Positions 1-9,417 of a stretch of DNA of 64,000 bases are shown piece after piece. Within the stretch, counting starts at the first letter, position 1, and each line of letters starts with the position of its first letter. Below the pieces are notes generated by a model. That model made no database searches. It was not told the origin of the DNA and was given only the letters and a program-made list of their open reading frames with translations. The position numbers were made by a program, and so were the translations under genes. The stretch comes from Morinoia aosen (lineage: Eukaryota > Arthropoda > Malacostraca > Amphipoda > Talitridae), in NCBI GenBank assembly GCA_030386875.1, contig CM059557.1, positions 63,566,514 through 63,630,513 on the forward strand, written 5' to 3'.

Positions 1-360
1 TATTTTTGTCACGAATTAGTAATTTTCAATCTTAGACATTTACGCCTTTAGATACCCTTGGCATTTCTTGGAGTTATGAATTTTAAGCGATTTATTTCAA
101 TTTGAGTAATAAAACAGGTATGGTGGGGGAGGTGTGTACCAATACGGTCACGCACTTATCCTCGTACACATGTTTAGTACGTACGTTCAGTGCCACGCCT
201 GGTGCGACTTGGGCACCGTGCGCCGCTGAGTCAGCAATTTGTGTGTATAAATGCCCCGTGTTCAGCGCTTCAGAGCGCATTTGGATCTACTGTATCTCTA
301 CGTCAAGTACACGTTGAAGTCTACTCGTTCTACTCACTACCCACCCTTAGATGCGGCACA
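1..360 (+). mobile_element. 3' end of Ty3/gypsy-type LTR element, copy 0 (cut by window edge)
   Basis: This is the tail of the 3' UTR, a polypurine tract (about 121-134) and a complete 3' LTR (135-360). It matches the same part of the two full copies downstream at an offset of 9,057 bp, with single-base differences such as position 138 (A here, G in the others). The rest of the element lies before the window. It shows that the 9-kb unit occurs at least a third time. Confidence 0.9.
135..360 (+). repeat. 3' LTR of copy 0
   Basis: A 226-bp LTR bounded by TGT...ACA. It is directly preceded by a polypurine tract and directly followed by TTCT, the right-hand target duplication, and then by minisatellite. 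It carries the same TATAAA as the other LTRs. Confidence 0.9.
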
Positions 361-1930
361 TTCTCATATGCTCAAGATTTCTCAGATGCTCAAGATTTCT
401 CAGATGCTTAAAATTATTCAGATGCTCAAGATTTCTCAGATGCTCAAGATTTCTCAGATGCACAATATTTCTCAGATGCTCAAGATTTCTCAGATGCTCA
501 AGATTTCTCAGATGCTCAAGATTTCTCAGATGCTCAAGATTTCTCAGATGCTCAAGATTTCTCAAATGCTCAAGATTTCTCAGATGCACTAAATTTCACA
601 GATGCTCAAGATTTCTCAGATGCACAAGATTTCACAAATGCTCAAGATTTCTCAGATGCACAAGATTTCTCAGATGCACAAGATTTCACAGATGCTCAAG
701 ATTTCTCAGATGCACAAGATTTCTCAGATGCACAAGATTTCTCAGATGCACAAGATTTTCCAGATGCTCAAAATTTCTCAGATGCTCAAGATTTCTCAGA
801 TGCTCAAGATTTCTCCGATGCACAAGATTTCTCAGATGCTCAAGATTTCTCAGATGTTCAAGATTTCTCAGATGCTCAAGATTTCTCAGATGCTCAAGAT
901 TTCTCAGATGCTTAAGATTACTCCGATGCTCAAAGTTATTCAGATGCTCAAGATTTCTCAAATGCTCAAGATTTCTTAGATGCTCAAGATTTCTCAGATG
1001 CTCAAGATTTCTCAGATGCTCAAAATTATTCAGATGCTCAAGATTTCTCAGATGCTCAAAATTTCTCAGATGCTCAAGATTTCTCAAATGCTCAAGATTT
1101 CTCAGATGCTCAAGATTTCTCAGATGCTCAAGATTTCTCAAATGCTCAAGATTTCTCAGATGCTCAAGATTTCTCAGATGCTCAAGATTTCTCAAATGTT
1201 CAAGATTTCTCAGATGCTCAAGATTTCTCAGATGCTCAAAATTTCTCAGATGCTCAAGATTTCTCAGATGCTCAAGATTTCTCAGATACTCTAGATTTCT
1301 CAGATGCTCAAGATTTCTCAGATGCTCAAGAATTCTCAGATGCTCAAGATTTCTCAAATGCTCAAGATTTCTCAAATGCTCAAGATTTCTCAAATGCTCA
1401 AGATTTCTCGAATGCTCAAGATTTCTCAAATGCTCAAGATTTCTCAGATGCTCAAGATTTCTCAAGTGCTCAAGATTTCTCAGATGCACAAGATTTCTCA
1501 GATGCTCAAGATTTCTCAGATGCTCAAGATTTCTCAGATGCTCAAGATTTCTCAGATGATCAAGATTTCTCAAATGCTCAAGATTTCTCAGATGCTCAAG
1601 ATTTCTCAGATGCTCAAGATTTCACAGATGCTCAAGATTTCCCAGATGCTCAAGATTTCTCAGATGCGCTAGATTTCACAAATGCTCAAGATTTCTCAGA
1701 TGCACAAGATTTCACAGATGCTCAAGATTTCTCAGATGCACAAGATTTCTCAGATGCACAAGATTTCACAGATGCTCAAGGTTTCTCAGATGCACAAGAT
1801 TCCTCAGATGCACAAGATTTCTCAGATGCACAAGATTTCCCAGATGCTCAAGATTTCTCAGATGCTCAAGATTTCTGAGATGCTCAAGATTTCTCAGATG
1901 CACAAGATTTCTCAGATGCTCAAGATTTCT
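361..1930. repeat. 18-bp minisatellite, block 1
   Basis: About 87 tandem copies of an 18-bp unit close to CAAGATTTCTCAGATGCT, with recurring variants (GCACAAG, AATGCT, AAAATTATTC, TTTTCCAG, GATTACTCC) that appear in a fixed order in other blocks. The unit length is a multiple of three and lacks stops in most frames, so long spurious reading frames run on both strands. They repeat six-residue words and are not taken as genes. The block starts and ends with TTCT, the target duplication of the flanking LTR elements. Confidence 0.97.
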
Positions 1931-2156
1931 TGTGCCAATACGGTCACGCACTTATCCTCGTACACATGTTTAGTACGTACGTTCAGTGCCACGCCTGGTG
2001 CGACTTGGGCACCGTGCGCCTCTGAGTCAGCAATTTGTGTGTATAAATGCCCCGTGTTCAGCGCTTCAGAGCGCATTTGGATCTACTGTATCTCTACGTC
2101 AAGTACACGTTGAAGTCTACTCGTTCTACTCACTACCCACCCTTAGATACGGCACA
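1931..2156 (+). repeat. 5' LTR of copy 1
   Basis: 226 bp, TGTGCC...GGCACA. It differs from the 5' LTR of copy 2 at 2021 (T versus G) and from its own 3' LTR at that site and near the 3' end (GATAC versus GATGC). This very low divergence means a recent insertion. Confidence 0.93.
2042..2075 (+). promoter_or_regulatory. LTR core promoter: TATA box and probable start region
   Basis: TATAAA lies at 2042-2047. About 25-30 bp downstream are TTCAG and TTCAGA, which resemble insect initiators. The same arrangement is in every LTR of this family (for example TATAAA at 11099), and the related nested element has TATAAAAG in the matching place. The start site is inferred. Confidence 0.6.
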
Positions 2157-2176
2157 CTGGTGGATCAGTTCATACG
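2157..2176 (+). other. Putative primer-binding site, copy 1
   Basis: One base after the LTR the sequence reads TGGTGGATCAG. A TGG start is expected for pairing with the CCA end of a tRNA. The nested minus-strand element has CTGGTGG in the same place after its own LTR, which supports the assignment. The primer tRNA was not identified. Confidence 0.5.
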
Positions 2177-3337
2177 TACCCACGACGTGAAATTATACTT
2201 GGTACTTGTGCTGTGATTTGGATGGTGCGAGTACGGTAATTGAAGATATCGGGAATTTCAACCTGTTTTATCGACGACGATTTGGAGGTCGCGTGTCTAC
2301 AGAGGTTGGAGGAAGTTCTACGTGTGGTGGTCTACGCTTCGCTTCGTGTGACGTGAATATTTTTGGTCAACTACGCGACTCTGCTATGGAGGATACTGCG
2401 GCAGCAGGAAGGAGACCACTGCGTGATGAAGATCTGCGTGAATTTCCACCGCAAGAAGTAACGTGGTAGTTTTACCAGTTGAATACATCAGTGGTTGTAT
2501 TAAGAAAAATTCTACGAACAGTTGCAGTGATTCTATATCTTCGAGAACAATTGTGTAACGTGTATGTGTTTAAAGGTTGCATATGCAAATGTGTTTACTT
2601 CAAAATTTATAAAGAAACTGTGTTAACACGTATAAATAACCTGTGATCTGTGCAATTACGCACATTCAGGAAACGTGAACATACGTAAACGATACAAGAG
2701 ACGTGCTACGTGCTAAAACCTGCTAATCCGCTGTGTGACGTCGCTGCGTGTGTGACCTGGGGTTCGGCAGTCTCGCATCTGGCCGTGCTGTGACTGTGCT
2801 ACGCAGGCGACCTTGAGACAAGCTGCGCCGAGTCTGGTACTGCTGTTGCTGGGCAGTCTACTCGGGCGACCTTGACATCAGCTGTAGCTGCTCTGCCTGC
2901 GTTACGCTGAATCCAAGCTGAGTATTCTGTAAACTATACTATTGTTGTTTAGGATTGTTAGATAATTTTCTGTGACTTCGTCAGTTATATTTTGTTGCTT
3001 TGTGTAGTTTAAAAATTGTTGGGATCGATACCTTTGAATTCGTGTAACGAGTTCCTTGTTAGTAATTGATTTCGGTTCTGTTTGCAAGTAGCAAGAAAAA
3101 ATTTTTGATTTCAATTTTCAGTGATTTTATTTGGGGATTTAACCGTGTGGTACATCCATTTCAGTAACGTGAGTTTTTAGCGTTGTGTTTTGTGATTAAT
3201 TTTTTGCGAGGTAAAGTTTTTTTTGGGGTTCTGCAGTCTTATTTTTTTGTGTGGCGTAGGAATATTGCTTTGGACTGTGGCATTATTCATTTTTTTTAGC
3301 ATTGTGCGAAAGACTTGTTTTCTTGTTACGATAACTG
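2157..3337 (+). other. Long 5' leader of copy 1
   Basis: About 1.18 kb lie between LTR and gag. The leader holds an 87-codon open frame (2206-2469) with no recognised family, two similar GCGACCTTGA segments about 57 bp apart (2806 and 2863) and a T-rich stretch before gag. A GTGAGT donor at 3169-3174 and a pyrimidine-rich AG at 3298-3299 could bound a 131-nt intron. The same donor could serve the acceptor ahead of ORF3. The 87-codon frame is more likely an upstream ORF than a structural gene. Confidence 0.6.
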
Positions 3338-4477
3338 ATGGGAGACTCAGATTCAGAACCAGAATTTATCCGTTCTACGAGTACTATTACTGGTAGCGGA
3401 AGGGTTTCTGTTCCAGCATTTAGTGGTACGTTACCTGGTACGTGCGCACATACTCCATCAAGTGTGATTATGTCTGGACCACAGACCACGACGGTAATTA
3501 CGACCACTGTTAGTACGCAGACTGTGTCGTTCAGTACGCCAAGTGTTACTACAATGACGTCCTCTAGCGGACCGATGACAGGTGGTAGTGTAACAACCAC
3601 TTTACAACGGGGGAGTACTATACTGTCCAGTGCAGAGCTACGTCTATTTAAGGGCCGTCAGAGGGTCAGAGACCCGATTTTTTGTGAAACAAAAACTTTT
3701 AGAACGCATGTGGCAAATCTTAAATCGTACATGTGTTTGTTGCCCGACGTCACTTCCGATGACGCCAAAAAAGAGTTACTTGTGCGCAGCGCACACAAAA
3801 GCGTTGGCGACTTTAATGGCGTCGTCACAAAATTAGTAGACCCTGCTATTAATTATTCATTTGATCAGGTTATCGATATTCTCGATGATATCTATGTATC
3901 GAAAGGTGAACGATCTGTACATGCTTTAGCTTGTGACCTAAATCAGCTACGGCTGTTACGAAACGAAGGATTGTCTGCTCAATTGGTTATGGCAATATCG
4001 AAAATAAGAAATTTGAGTGACCACATTCTCAATAGTAATGAAGTAGCATTACAAAGACATCCATTTGTAACTGCTAGTACAAATCAAAACGAACTCAAAA
4101 AATTCTCTGGTGACTTAGTAGTTTTCAGTCTTGCTATCGCCATTCTAGGTCCCCTTTTGGAAGAAAACTTTTGTAAAAAAATCTTCTCGAAACCGTTCAA
4201 TACCTCTGAAGAGTTGTTAGCTCGTCTAGTTTCCGCTGTGCGTAATAACCCTGAGGGAAGAGAAATACTTGCGCGCAAAAATAATACCCAGTACCCGTAT
4301 CAAACCAGAGAGACTTATCTTGCGGTCGTGCCTGAAGAGGGAGAGTGGGATGAGAAAGAATCGTCCCCCGAGGTCTTCTATGCATCACAAAATACCAGCC
4401 GACGATTTCAAGGTCGGAGACCATTTTTCAGAAGCAATTGGAGACCTGCTAGATTTCCAAGGGAAGTATCAAAATGA
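3338..4477 (+). CDS. gag: Gag-like protein, LTR element copy 1
   Basis: 379 residues. Residues 1-90 are rich in Ser and Thr and low in charge. Residues about 95-330 are helical-looking and plausible as capsid, starting near the LFKGRQRVRDP segment. The last 40 residues are Arg-rich and could bind RNA. No CCHC zinc knuckle and no DTG/DSG protease motif is present. It overlaps the pol frame, which lies +1 relative to gag. The assignment rests on position upstream of RT and on composition, not on a recognised domain. It is identical to the copy 2 protein. Confidence 0.75.
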   Translation: MGDSDSEPEFIRSTSTITGSGRVSVPAFSGTLPGTCAHTPSSVIMSGPQTTTVITTTVSTQTVSFSTPSVTTMTSSSGPMTGGSVTTTLQRGSTILSSAELRLFKGRQRVRDPIFCETKTFRTHVANLKSYMCLLPDVTSDDAKKELLVRSAHKSVGDFNGVVTKLVDPAINYSFDQVIDILDDIYVSKGERSVHALACDLNQLRLLRNEGLSAQLVMAISKIRNLSDHILNSNEVALQRHPFVTASTNQNELKKFSGDLVVFSLAIAILGPLLEENFCKKIFSKPFNTSEELLARLVSAVRNNPEGREILARKNNTQYPYQTRETYLAVVPEEGEWDEKESSPEVFYASQNTSRRFQGRRPFFRSNWRPARFPREVSK

Positions 4478-7103
4478 ATTATTGGAAGCCAATAAACAGA
4501 TGTTGAATCAAGGAATTATCGAGCCTTCAAGCTCTGAATATAATTTTCCTTTAATCGTTGTGAAAAAGAAGTCGGGCGAGATTTGACCCGTCATAGATTT
4601 TCGTGAACTCAATAAAATAATTATCAAGGAAAGTTACCCAATTCCACGCATTGACGAAGTTCTTTATTCCTTAGGTGGTAATAGCATTTTTTCAAGTCTT
4701 GATCTCCGCTCTGCCTTTCATCAGGTCGAGTTGGAAGAAAAATGCCGTAAATTCACCGCGTTCAGTATCGGTTACGAGAAATTTCAGTTCAAGAGGTTGC
4801 CGTTCGGGTTATCCTCGAGTCCATCAGTTTTCCAAAGAATCATTTCTTCTGTTCTTGCAAATATCATCGGTAAATTATGTTTTGTATTCCTTGATGATAT
4901 ACTAGTATTTTCCAAATCTATGAACCAACATTTGAAAGATTTACAGAGTGTTTTTGAGAAGCTACGTAGTGGAAATCTGTCCCTTAAACTTGAAAAATGT
5001 CATTTTCTAAAAAGCTCAATTGAATATCTTGGACACATTGTGTCAACAGACGGAATCCGTTGCAAAGAATCGGAAAAACTACAAAAATTCCCGATTCCAA
5101 AAAATGTGAAAGAACTACAAAGTTTTCTAGGTGTGGCGAACTATTTCCGCAATCACATCCCGATGTTTGGTTCAATTTCATATCCTCTCTATCAATTATT
5201 ACGAAAAAACGTTGAATTTATCTGGACGCCTGAATGCCAGAAAGCTTTTGAAAAGATTAAATCTGTCTTAACATCAGATACCGTTTTAAAGCACCCTGAT
5301 TTTTCCAAGCCTTTTCATGTATTTACAGATGCTTCAAACTATGGCATTGGAGCAGTACTTTTGCAACACGATACTGATAAATCTATGAAGGCTATTGCTT
5401 ACTACAGTAAAAGTCTCAATTCAACACAAAAGCGCTATTCAACGACGAAAAAAGAATTCTACGCCATTGTAAGCGCGCTGAAAGCATTTAAATATCTCAT
5501 TCTTGGATATCCGATCTATCTATACACTGACCACAAACCCTTACAACCCATGTTTTTCAAAAAGCTTCCTGACGATTCGGCTATGTCTCGATGGTGTCTA
5601 ACAGTGCAATGTTTCGAACCAGTAGTAAAGTATTTCCCCGGGAAAAAGAATCTAGTTGCAGATTGCCTAAGTAGATTACCCGAGCATTTAACTATTTCTG
5701 ATCTTGAAGAATGCTCAGAGTTCGATGAGGTTGACGTCTTGGCAGTAACTACACGCCGTGGTGCACTGACCGCCGACGTAGACGATACAGACGCGACGCC
5801 CTCTAATCAAGTGGCGCCAGAGTCGACTGAAAAACCCCGACTGACTGACTACGTACCTCAGTTAAAAGACGTATCATGGACTTTAGACGAATTTCGAAAT
5901 GAACAACAACTAGACCCATTCTGTTCTGAGGTTAAGGACGCATTACTATCTAGTAGCCAATCTACGATCCCTGACTTACAAAAATACTTAATTCTGAACG
6001 ACATACTTTATAGACGACGACAAATAGACTCTAGGGAAAGTACTATTCTCACTTCGGTTATACCGACATCGCTAATGAACAAGGCGGTGCTCAGTATACA
6101 TTCATTATATCATACTGATGCCACGCATACGTTGTTTAAATTTGAGTTGCGTTATTTTCATTCATTAGAGAAGAGTATCATACGTAAATTTGTTCAAATG
6201 TGTGAGGTCTGTAAGATTCTTAAAGCCAGTAGTACTGTACCTATTAAAATATTAGACGCTCCCATCGCTAAAGAACCGTTCGAGGTGGTATCAATGGACT
6301 TTCTTGGTCCTCTACCTGTCACAGATCAGCAAAATAAATATATTCTCATTGTGATTGATTTATTTTCGCGTTACTGTAAGCTTTACGCGACAGCAGATCG
6401 ATTAGCAGATACAGTTGTCTCTTGTCTGGACAGCTGCTTCTCAACCTTTGGCTATCCTAAAACACTTCTAAGTGACCAAGCTCTTGAATTTAAGTCTGCA
6501 GCAGTTAAAAAATTTTCTCAAATTCATTGTATTGCGAAAAAAGAGGTCCTCCCTTGGAGTCCTCACAGTAACGCTATTGTTGAACGTAATAATCGCAAAA
6601 TTACGAATTTATTAAAATTATATATCAACTCTTTAGCGCACACTGAATGGGATCAGTGTCTCAACAGCACAGAGAACGCGATAAACAATAGTTTAAATAC
6701 CACGTTGGGGGATACACCCTCGTTCATTGTTTTCAATCGCGATACGTGTCCGAACTTTAGCGCTGTAACTTTCGAACCTAATTACAGTCACGACACGAAC
6801 GTTGATATAATAAGATTCCGAGCTCAGGAAGCTGCCCGCATTGTTGAAAACGTTAGAGCTACAATAATAAATAACACCAGTGAAAGAACCATGTATCACA
6901 ACCTTCGACGCAAAAATAAAAATTTTGAACTCAATGACCGTGTCTTATTGCGCAATCACATGCGAAAAAACAAACTAGATCTAGCCTGGAATGGTCCCGG
7001 TATTATCACAAAAATTAACCGAAATTACGTAGAAATCAAAATTGGTAATAAAACAATCAAGAGTAATAAAAATCATGTACTACCTTTACGAAAAAAGTGT
7101 TGA
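4466..7103 (+). pseudogene. pol: Pol polyprotein of copy 1, interrupted by a TGA stop
   Basis: Same reading frame as the intact copy 2 pol, but the Arg codon CGA at 13641 in copy 2 is TGA here (4584-4586), just before the first conserved RT block. This is a CpG-to-TpG change. The frame after the stop stays open for over 800 codons with intact RT (FLDD), RNase H and integrase motifs, so the defect is recent. Without readthrough this copy could not make reverse transcriptase. Confidence 0.9.
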
Positions 7104-7623
7104 ATACGAACTATGCGACTTACGACTGACGATGTTACAATGTCCACATTATTCTATTGTGTGATTCTTTTCGATGTTAATTTTACGTATATTTTTAACT
7201 GGAACTTTCCTTATATAACCGTATGTATTTACCTTATATTTTCGTTTCGTTTTTGGTGTACCGTGTTATTACGTGCGTGATTGAGTCTGTACACATTAAT
7301 TTTACCACCAAGGTTTACATCTGCCCGAGAGCCTTGCTCGGTTCCATAACATCCTGTGTTTACAAACGCGACCCCTCATTGCTGTGGGAGCGAAGGCTGG
7401 CTCCCGATTTGTTTTGCAATTGACTGTGCAGCTGTCGAGGCCGCGTGAGAGCTACAGCGAGCAGAGATGTTGTATTTTTTTTTCTCCCTTGCGACTGTTC
7501 CTTTCCTTTACTTGTTTTTATTATCATTGCTTACTTATTAAATTGTATTCTGGAGCCATGCTAATTGAACTCTGTGTTTGTTTCAATTTCAGACCAAGCA
7601 CGCTCACGTTCCTGTCGTCCACG
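7104..7623 (+). other. Pol-ORF3 spacer with splice acceptor, copy 1
   Basis: A T-rich non-coding spacer. Near its end lie a branch-point-like CTAAT (7561-7565), a pyrimidine tract and the acceptor CAG ending at 7592, 31 nt before the ORF3 ATG. This suggests ORF3 is translated from a spliced subgenomic RNA, as retroviral env genes are. The donor is not proven; GTGAGT at 3169 is the best candidate seen. Confidence 0.55.
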
Positions 7624-7941
7624 ATGGGAAATCGGCTGACACATGTGTCGGTGGAGGCACTAACGAATGCCCTAGAGAACCATCATGGTAGAGTCTCGGA
7701 GGACTGGCTAAAAGCCAACGCGCTCGTCGACATCCTACCCGATAGGATGTCCGACCTCAGCATTCTTTTTCTTTTTCCTTTAACTCTGGCTTTAGGTGTA
7801 TCCTTCTTCTACCTTCGCCGAGAACTTCATCTGTTAGCGGATCGCTTTCGCGCTGAAGATGCATTACTCCGCCGTCAGCAGCTCAGGTCGAGCAACGCTG
7901 ACCAACCGCTGCGTCACCTGCAAGCAAATAGCGAAGTTTAG
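7624..7941 (+). CDS. ORF3: small single-span membrane protein with myristoylation-type start (copy 1)
   Basis: 105 residues. It starts MGNRLT, which fits the N-myristoylation pattern Met-Gly-x-x-x-Ser/Thr. Residues 26-45 contain EDW and LPDR, residues about 46-64 are one hydrophobic span, and RR directly follows. Residues 65-87 are a charged, probably helical tail rich in Arg. A longer frame opens upstream, but the acceptor at 7592 and conservation of the Met-Gly-Asn start in the relic at 41002 select this start. It is far too short for a gypsy Env and has no signal peptide or furin site. Function is unknown; a membrane-bound accessory protein is the reasonable inference. Confidence 0.75.
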   Translation: MGNRLTHVSVEALTNALENHHGRVSEDWLKANALVDILPDRMSDLSILFLFPLTLALGVSFFYLRRELHLLADRFRAEDALLRRQQLRSSNADQPLRHLQANSEV

Positions 7942-9177
7942 GTGTCAGTGAAGCAAGTGTTTTTGTTTTTAAATATGTGGACTTTATTTTTTTGCGTGTC
8001 TTCTAAGCGACACTATTTTTCTCATGCGTTATAAAACGGAATCTAGTGTTTATCTTTAACATATACCTCAGGAATTAGTTGTAAGGTATTAAGTTGATTC
8101 CAGTCTTTTATTTGTGGTAAATCCTTCTAATTTTTAGCATTGATGTTCAAAAATAATATGATGTTCACGTAACTCAGTATGTATTAATTGTTTCCGAATT
8201 CAGTAAATGTCATGCGAATTTTCTGATCAACTAAATTTCATAGACAATGCGTTGGAATTAATTTCATGCGTGATTATTCTTATCTTTAACGAATGTATTG
8301 TTCTTACTACAAATTCATGGCAAGTATAAATCTTTATTTCTTAATTTATATGAATAAAAAGTATTTTAATTGTTGTTTCAAAGATGCGATTTTCTATTTT
8401 TACTGCGTTTAGCATTTAAACTGTTCATCACAAAACAATGTTTGCGGTAATTGTGTTTTCATGGCGAATGTTGATGTAAATGTAATAGATAAATACATGC
8501 GATGTTTAATAATTATCCTTCTTCATGCGTAATGAATATTAAATTTTTAACGAAAAACTAAAAGGTAAAGTTGTAAAAATTTTTTTAACGAAATTCGTTG
8601 TTCTTTTTCATTTCATATGATGCCTACGTAGTTTGATATTGAGGTTGTTCGTTAATGTAGCAACGTTTATTTTCTTCGATACTTTCCTTACGGGTAATTC
8701 CAACGGTAGAGATAGTTAAATGTTGGTAGCTTGTACCGTAGATTTTTTTTGGTACGATATTTCTGAGTGTCTTCACTATTTTTGTGGTACGCTGATATTG
8801 TTCTGTTGCGTTCTTGTCGACTTTACCTCGACGCGTTTTACTTCTTTTACGGACGTTTTTCTGCTTCGATAAATATATTATTACTGTTGTACTTGTACGC
8901 TTTTCAATACGGGTTATGCTTAAAAAAGAGGAAATTGTTCACTCTTGTTTACGAAATATGTTCTTAACCTGCGGCTCTCACCTTATTTTTTTTGTTGGTG
9001 GGGGTATATTGCGAATTTTCACTTTGCATACCTAAAATCGAATTACATTGATGTGTTTATTTTTGTCACGAATTAGTAATTTTCAATCTTAGACATTTAC
9101 GCCTTTAGATACCCTTGGCATTTCTTAGAGTTATGAATTTTAAGCGATTTATTTCAATTTGAGTAATAAAACAGGTA
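7942..9177 (+). other. 3' UTR of LTR element copy 1
   Basis: 1.24 kb, very T-rich, with no plausible gene. It contains two blocks (about 8258-8300 and 8370-8446) that are clearly conserved in the non-autonomous minus-strand element at 27061-27275. AATAAA occurs at about 9165-9170, shortly before the polypurine tract. Confidence 0.7.
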
Positions 9178-9191
9178 TGGTGGGGGAGGTG
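9178..9191 (+). other. Polypurine tract, copy 1
   Basis: A G-rich tract, GGTGGGGGAGGTG, lies directly against the 3' LTR. The same tract is at 121-134 and 18235-18248, and close variants lie next to the LTRs of the nested element (26645-26657, -) and the ancient relic (38677-38692, -). It is the expected primer for plus-strand synthesis. Confidence 0.85.
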
Positions 9192-9417
9192 TGTGCCAAT
9201 ACGGTCACGCACTTATCCTCGTACACATGTTTAGTACGTACGTTCAGTGCCACGCCTGGTGCGACTTGGGCACCGTGCGCCGCTGAGTCAGCAATTTGTG
9301 TGTATAAATGCCCCGTGTTCAGCGCTTCAGAGCGCATTTGGATCTACTGTATCTCTACGTCAAGTACACGTTGAAGTCTACTCGTTCTACTCACTACCCA
9401 CCCTTAGATGCGGCACA
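9192..9417 (+). repeat. 3' LTR of copy 1
   Basis: 226 bp, TGTGCC...GGCACA, followed by target duplication TTCT at 9418-9421. It differs from the 5' LTR at only a couple of bases. Confidence 0.93.

Larger units (their letters stand above)
1931..9417 (+). mobile_element. Ty3/gypsy-type LTR retrotransposon, copy 1 (pol interrupted)
   Basis: A complete 7,487-bp element: 5' LTR 1931-2156, putative primer-binding site from 2157, leader, gag 3338-4477, pol to 7103, ORF3 7624-7941, 3' UTR, polypurine tract 9178-9191 and 3' LTR 9192-9417. TTCT flanks both ends (1927-1930 and 9418-9421). It is nearly identical to copy 2. The clear functional difference is a TGA at 4584-4586 in pol. The order RT, RNase H, integrase places it in Ty3/gypsy; the clade was not determined. 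Confidence 0.93.

Noticed and set aside
351-1559. 402-codon Cys/Arg/Phe-rich frame, and similar frames of 100-820 codons elsewhere in the array, as a repetitive structural (silk- or antifreeze-like) protein
   Set aside because: The residue pattern is exactly the 18-bp DNA period; equally long frames exist in other frames and on the other strand; no start context, splice sites or codon-phase bias was seen.
2206-2469. 87-codon leader frame as a gene
   Set aside because: No recognised family and no counterpart seen in the nested element; it may be an upstream ORF. It is mentioned in the leader entry only.
7384-7941. 185-codon version of ORF3 starting upstream
   Set aside because: The upstream part has no similarity to the relic and contains the branch-point, pyrimidine tract and acceptor; the Met-Gly-Asn start at 7624 is the conserved one.
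7624-7941. Truncated Env glycoprotein
   Set aside because: No signal peptide, glycosylation-rich ectodomain, furin site or fusion peptide. The relic ORF3 has the same short length, so it is not a recent truncation.
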